A stretch of 52,559 nucleotides of DNA from an uncultured Lachnospiraceae bacterium. Lineage in GTDB: Bacteria; Bacillota; Clostridia; Lachnospirales; Lachnospiraceae. A program made the translations under genes and the position numbers. Below the pieces are notes generated by a model. The model saw only the letters and a list, made by a program, of their open reading frames with translations, was not told the origin of the DNA and ran no database searches. Positions 50,915 through 52,559 of the stretch are shown here, piece after piece. Numbering within the stretch: the first letter of the stretch is position 1; each line of letters starts with the position of its first letter. Where the stretch lies: assembly GCA_910586555.1 (NCBI GenBank), contig CAJUJY010000021.1, positions 1-52,559 of the forward strand, given 5' to 3'.

Positions 50915-52036
50915 ATGTTACATTTAATAAAATACTGCCTGGTTACTATTATAAGGCAGAAGCAGACTGTTTTCTGGTCAATGCTTTTTCCAATATTGTT
51001 AGGGACATTATTTTATGTATCATTTGGAAGCCAGAAGACGGAAATTGAAACTATAAATGTTGCATTGGTGGAAAATGATAATTCAGAAATGTCAAAGAAT
51101 TTTATTAATTATCTTGAAGTTATTGAAGATAGTGATGAAAAGTTAATTAAGATAGAAAAACTTTCTAAGGAAAAGGCAGTTAAAAAACTGGAAAAGCTGG
51201 AAGTAACAGGAGTATTTTATGCAGGCACAGAGCCAGAACTTGTTGTAGCAGGAAACAATATAAGCAGCAGCATACTTAAATCACTGTTAGATACATTTAA
51301 CAGGCAGGCACAGATGTATATAGATATTGCAACGCAAAATCCTGGCAAATTTGAGGAGGCGGTAAAATCTGGTTACCAGGAATTTGCCACTGAAACAACT
51401 TTAACAGGAAAAAGTGTAGATGGCGCAGTACAATATTTCTTTTCACTAATTGGGATGGCATGCATGTTTGGAAGCTTTATAGGTTATCTTGTATCTGTAC
51501 AGTTACAGGCCAATGTTTCCCCGGTGGGTTTAAGGCGTGCAATTTCTGCTAACAGCAAATTAAAACAGATTGTGGCAAGTACATTAAGTGCTGTATTTGT
51601 GCATTACATAGATCTGGCTGTACTGCTTTTATATTTGCAGTTTGTGTTAAAAATTGATTTAAGCGGAAATATATTTAAGTTAATTGGAATATGCCTGGCG
51701 GGTGGTTTTATAGGGGTAAGCACAGGGATGCTTGTTGGTACTTTTTCAAAACTGCCAGACGGTATAAGGATAGGCATACTCGTAATAACGGGGCTTTTCA
51801 CAAGCTTTCTGTCAGGCCTTATGGTTGGCGGCATAAAGGGGCTTATTGAAGATAAATGCCCATTATTAAACAAGATTAACCCTGCATCAGTTATTACAGA
51901 TGCAATATACAGTATAACAGTTTATGATGATCCAGGCAGGTATGCCTTAAATATAGTTATACTTGTGGCAATGTCTTTAATAACCGGGGCTGTTACATTT
52001 ATAATTAGCAGGAGGGAATGTTATGACAGTATTTAG
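50915..52036 (+). CDS. ABC-2 type transporter permease (LnrM-like)
   Basis: 373 residues: one N-terminal helix (FWSMLFPILLGTLFYVSF), an outside domain about 40-165, and five C-terminal helices; pattern of the YhaP/LnrM-type ABC-2 permeases that move amphipathic antibiotics or lipids. It starts 70 bases after the ATPase with a GGGGGA-type site and overlaps the next permease by 14 bases. Confidence 0.88.
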   Translation: MLHLIKYCLVTIIRQKQTVFWSMLFPILLGTLFYVSFGSQKTEIETINVALVENDNSEMSKNFINYLEVIEDSDEKLIKIEKLSKEKAVKKLEKLEVTGVFYAGTEPELVVAGNNISSSILKSLLDTFNRQAQMYIDIATQNPGKFEEAVKSGYQEFATETTLTGKSVDGAVQYFFSLIGMACMFGSFIGYLVSVQLQANVSPVGLRRAISANSKLKQIVASTLSAVFVHYIDLAVLLLYLQFVLKIDLSGNIFKLIGICLAGGFIGVSTGMLVGTFSKLPDGIRIGILVITGLFTSFLSGLMVGGIKGLIEDKCPLLNKINPASVITDAIYSITVYDDPGRYALNIVILVAMSLITGAVTFIISRRECYDSI

Positions 52037-52544
52037 ATGTTATATGAAGATTATAAAGAAAAATGCCGGCATGATAATAATGTATTTTGTTATATTTACG
52101 GTTATAAGCGTTGCAATGCTTTATGTGAGTAAAGATAGTAATAGTAAAAACCAATTTATGGAATCGAAACTTGAAATTGCTGTTGTTGATAATGACAAAA
52201 GTGAAATTTCAGGAAAACTTATAAAATATTTGTCCCAAATCCACAATATAAAAATAGAAGAAGATAATATTAGTGTACTCCAGGAGGAGATGTATTACCA
52301 GAAGTATAATGCCATTATAAAGATACCAGAAGGATTTTCAGATAATTTTATAAAAGGGGATAAAACTATAAAAATTACACAGCAGCCAGGGCAGTTTGAT
52401 TATATGTATATTGAAAGCCAGGTAAATGATTTTATGAACCGTATGATAAAATACAATATTGCTGGCTATACAATAGAAGAAAGTTTTAAGCGTGTTTCAG
52501 ATATTAAGGAAAGTCTAACTATTAAAAGTCAAGACCTAAAATGA
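52023..52544 (+). pseudogene. ABC-2 type transporter permease (LnrN-like), truncated
   Basis: 173 residues: the first membrane helix (MIIMYFVIFTVISVAMLYV) and most of the outside domain (VDNDKSEISGKLIKYLSQIH, YYQKYNAIIKIPEGFS) of a second ABC-2 permease, but it stops at 52544 where about 200 residues with the other membrane helices are expected. The other forward frames also have stops nearby (TAA at 52537 and 52553). It may be a frameshift, an insertion just beyond the edge, or an assembly edge effect. If real, the exporter would lack a working second permease. Confidence 0.7.
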
Positions 52545-52559
52545 AAATTTTTTAATAGA

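Noticed and set aside
1..52559. tRNA or rRNA genes
   Set aside because: I looked for T-loop (GTTCRANYC) and CCA-end patterns in intergenic regions and found none convincing; a tRNAscan run would settle it.

Overview
AT-rich bacterial chromosome segment from a spore-forming Gram-positive anaerobe of class Clostridia, most likely Lachnospiraceae. The reasons are: a hup-rqcP-yabP-yabQ-divIC-spoIIE-tilS-hpt-ftsH block in Bacillus/Clostridia order, Veg, an L10 leader, a ZTP riboswitch, strong purine-rich ribosome binding sites, secreted C1 peptidase and GH53 enzymes with Big_2-type tails, and a stand-alone PurO-type IMP cyclohydrolase. Family assignments come from reading motifs, not from database searches. 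LAYOUT. 1-8200: SMI1/KNR4 protein, VanZ-like protein, AI-2E-family transporter and DUF368 lipid-carrier translocase (minus strand); secreted papain-like peptidase and EamA transporter (plus); DEDD exonuclease (minus). 8200-13500: Veg (plus), then a cytoplasmic signalling operon on the minus strand (PAS histidine kinase, REC-HD-GYP protein, CheA-like kinase without a CheW domain) and a SEC-C protein. 13700-22000: the sporulation/division/housekeeping block on the minus strand, with a Spo0A-type promoter before spoIIE. 22100-24900: rplJ-rplL behind an L10 autoregulatory leader, then a hypothetical gene. 25600-29600: Cu/Zn-SOD-like gene, MATE exporter, secreted GH53 galactanase with a clear sigma-A promoter and a palindromic operator. 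29600-31800: ZTP riboswitch, AICAR formyltransferase and PurO, the last two steps to IMP on separate polypeptides. 31800-41500: Uma2, SGNH hydrolase, patatin, CobD-like aminotransferase, a three-gene FtsX-type ABC exporter and a NarL/HisKA_3 two-component system. 41600-47600: surface/secreted proteins including a beta-lactamase-fold protein whose catalytic motifs have all been lost, an HPr-like protein without the phosphorylatable His, an AraC regulator and Pta. 47800-52559: a second NarL-type two-component system divergent from an ATPase plus two ABC-2 permeases (LnrJKLMN-like); the last permease is cut short at the window edge. MAIN UNEXPLAINED FEATURE. A roughly 650-base non-coding element occurs in two full copies (24910-25576 and about 39605-40294), one copy cut by the left window edge (1-133), and two isolated right ends (47813-47831 and, degenerate, 27988-28006), all in the same orientation. 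It has near-perfect terminal inverted repeats with the core AGATAATTTATAGTTATCC and encloses two long complex hairpins. Between the copies the stems differ in sequence but keep their pairing, which points to selection on structure. One copy sits between a histidine kinase gene and its response regulator gene, and other ends fuse to gene 3' ends and supply or abut stop codons. It does not match a family I can name with confidence and is the best candidate here for an undescribed structured RNA or MITE-like system.
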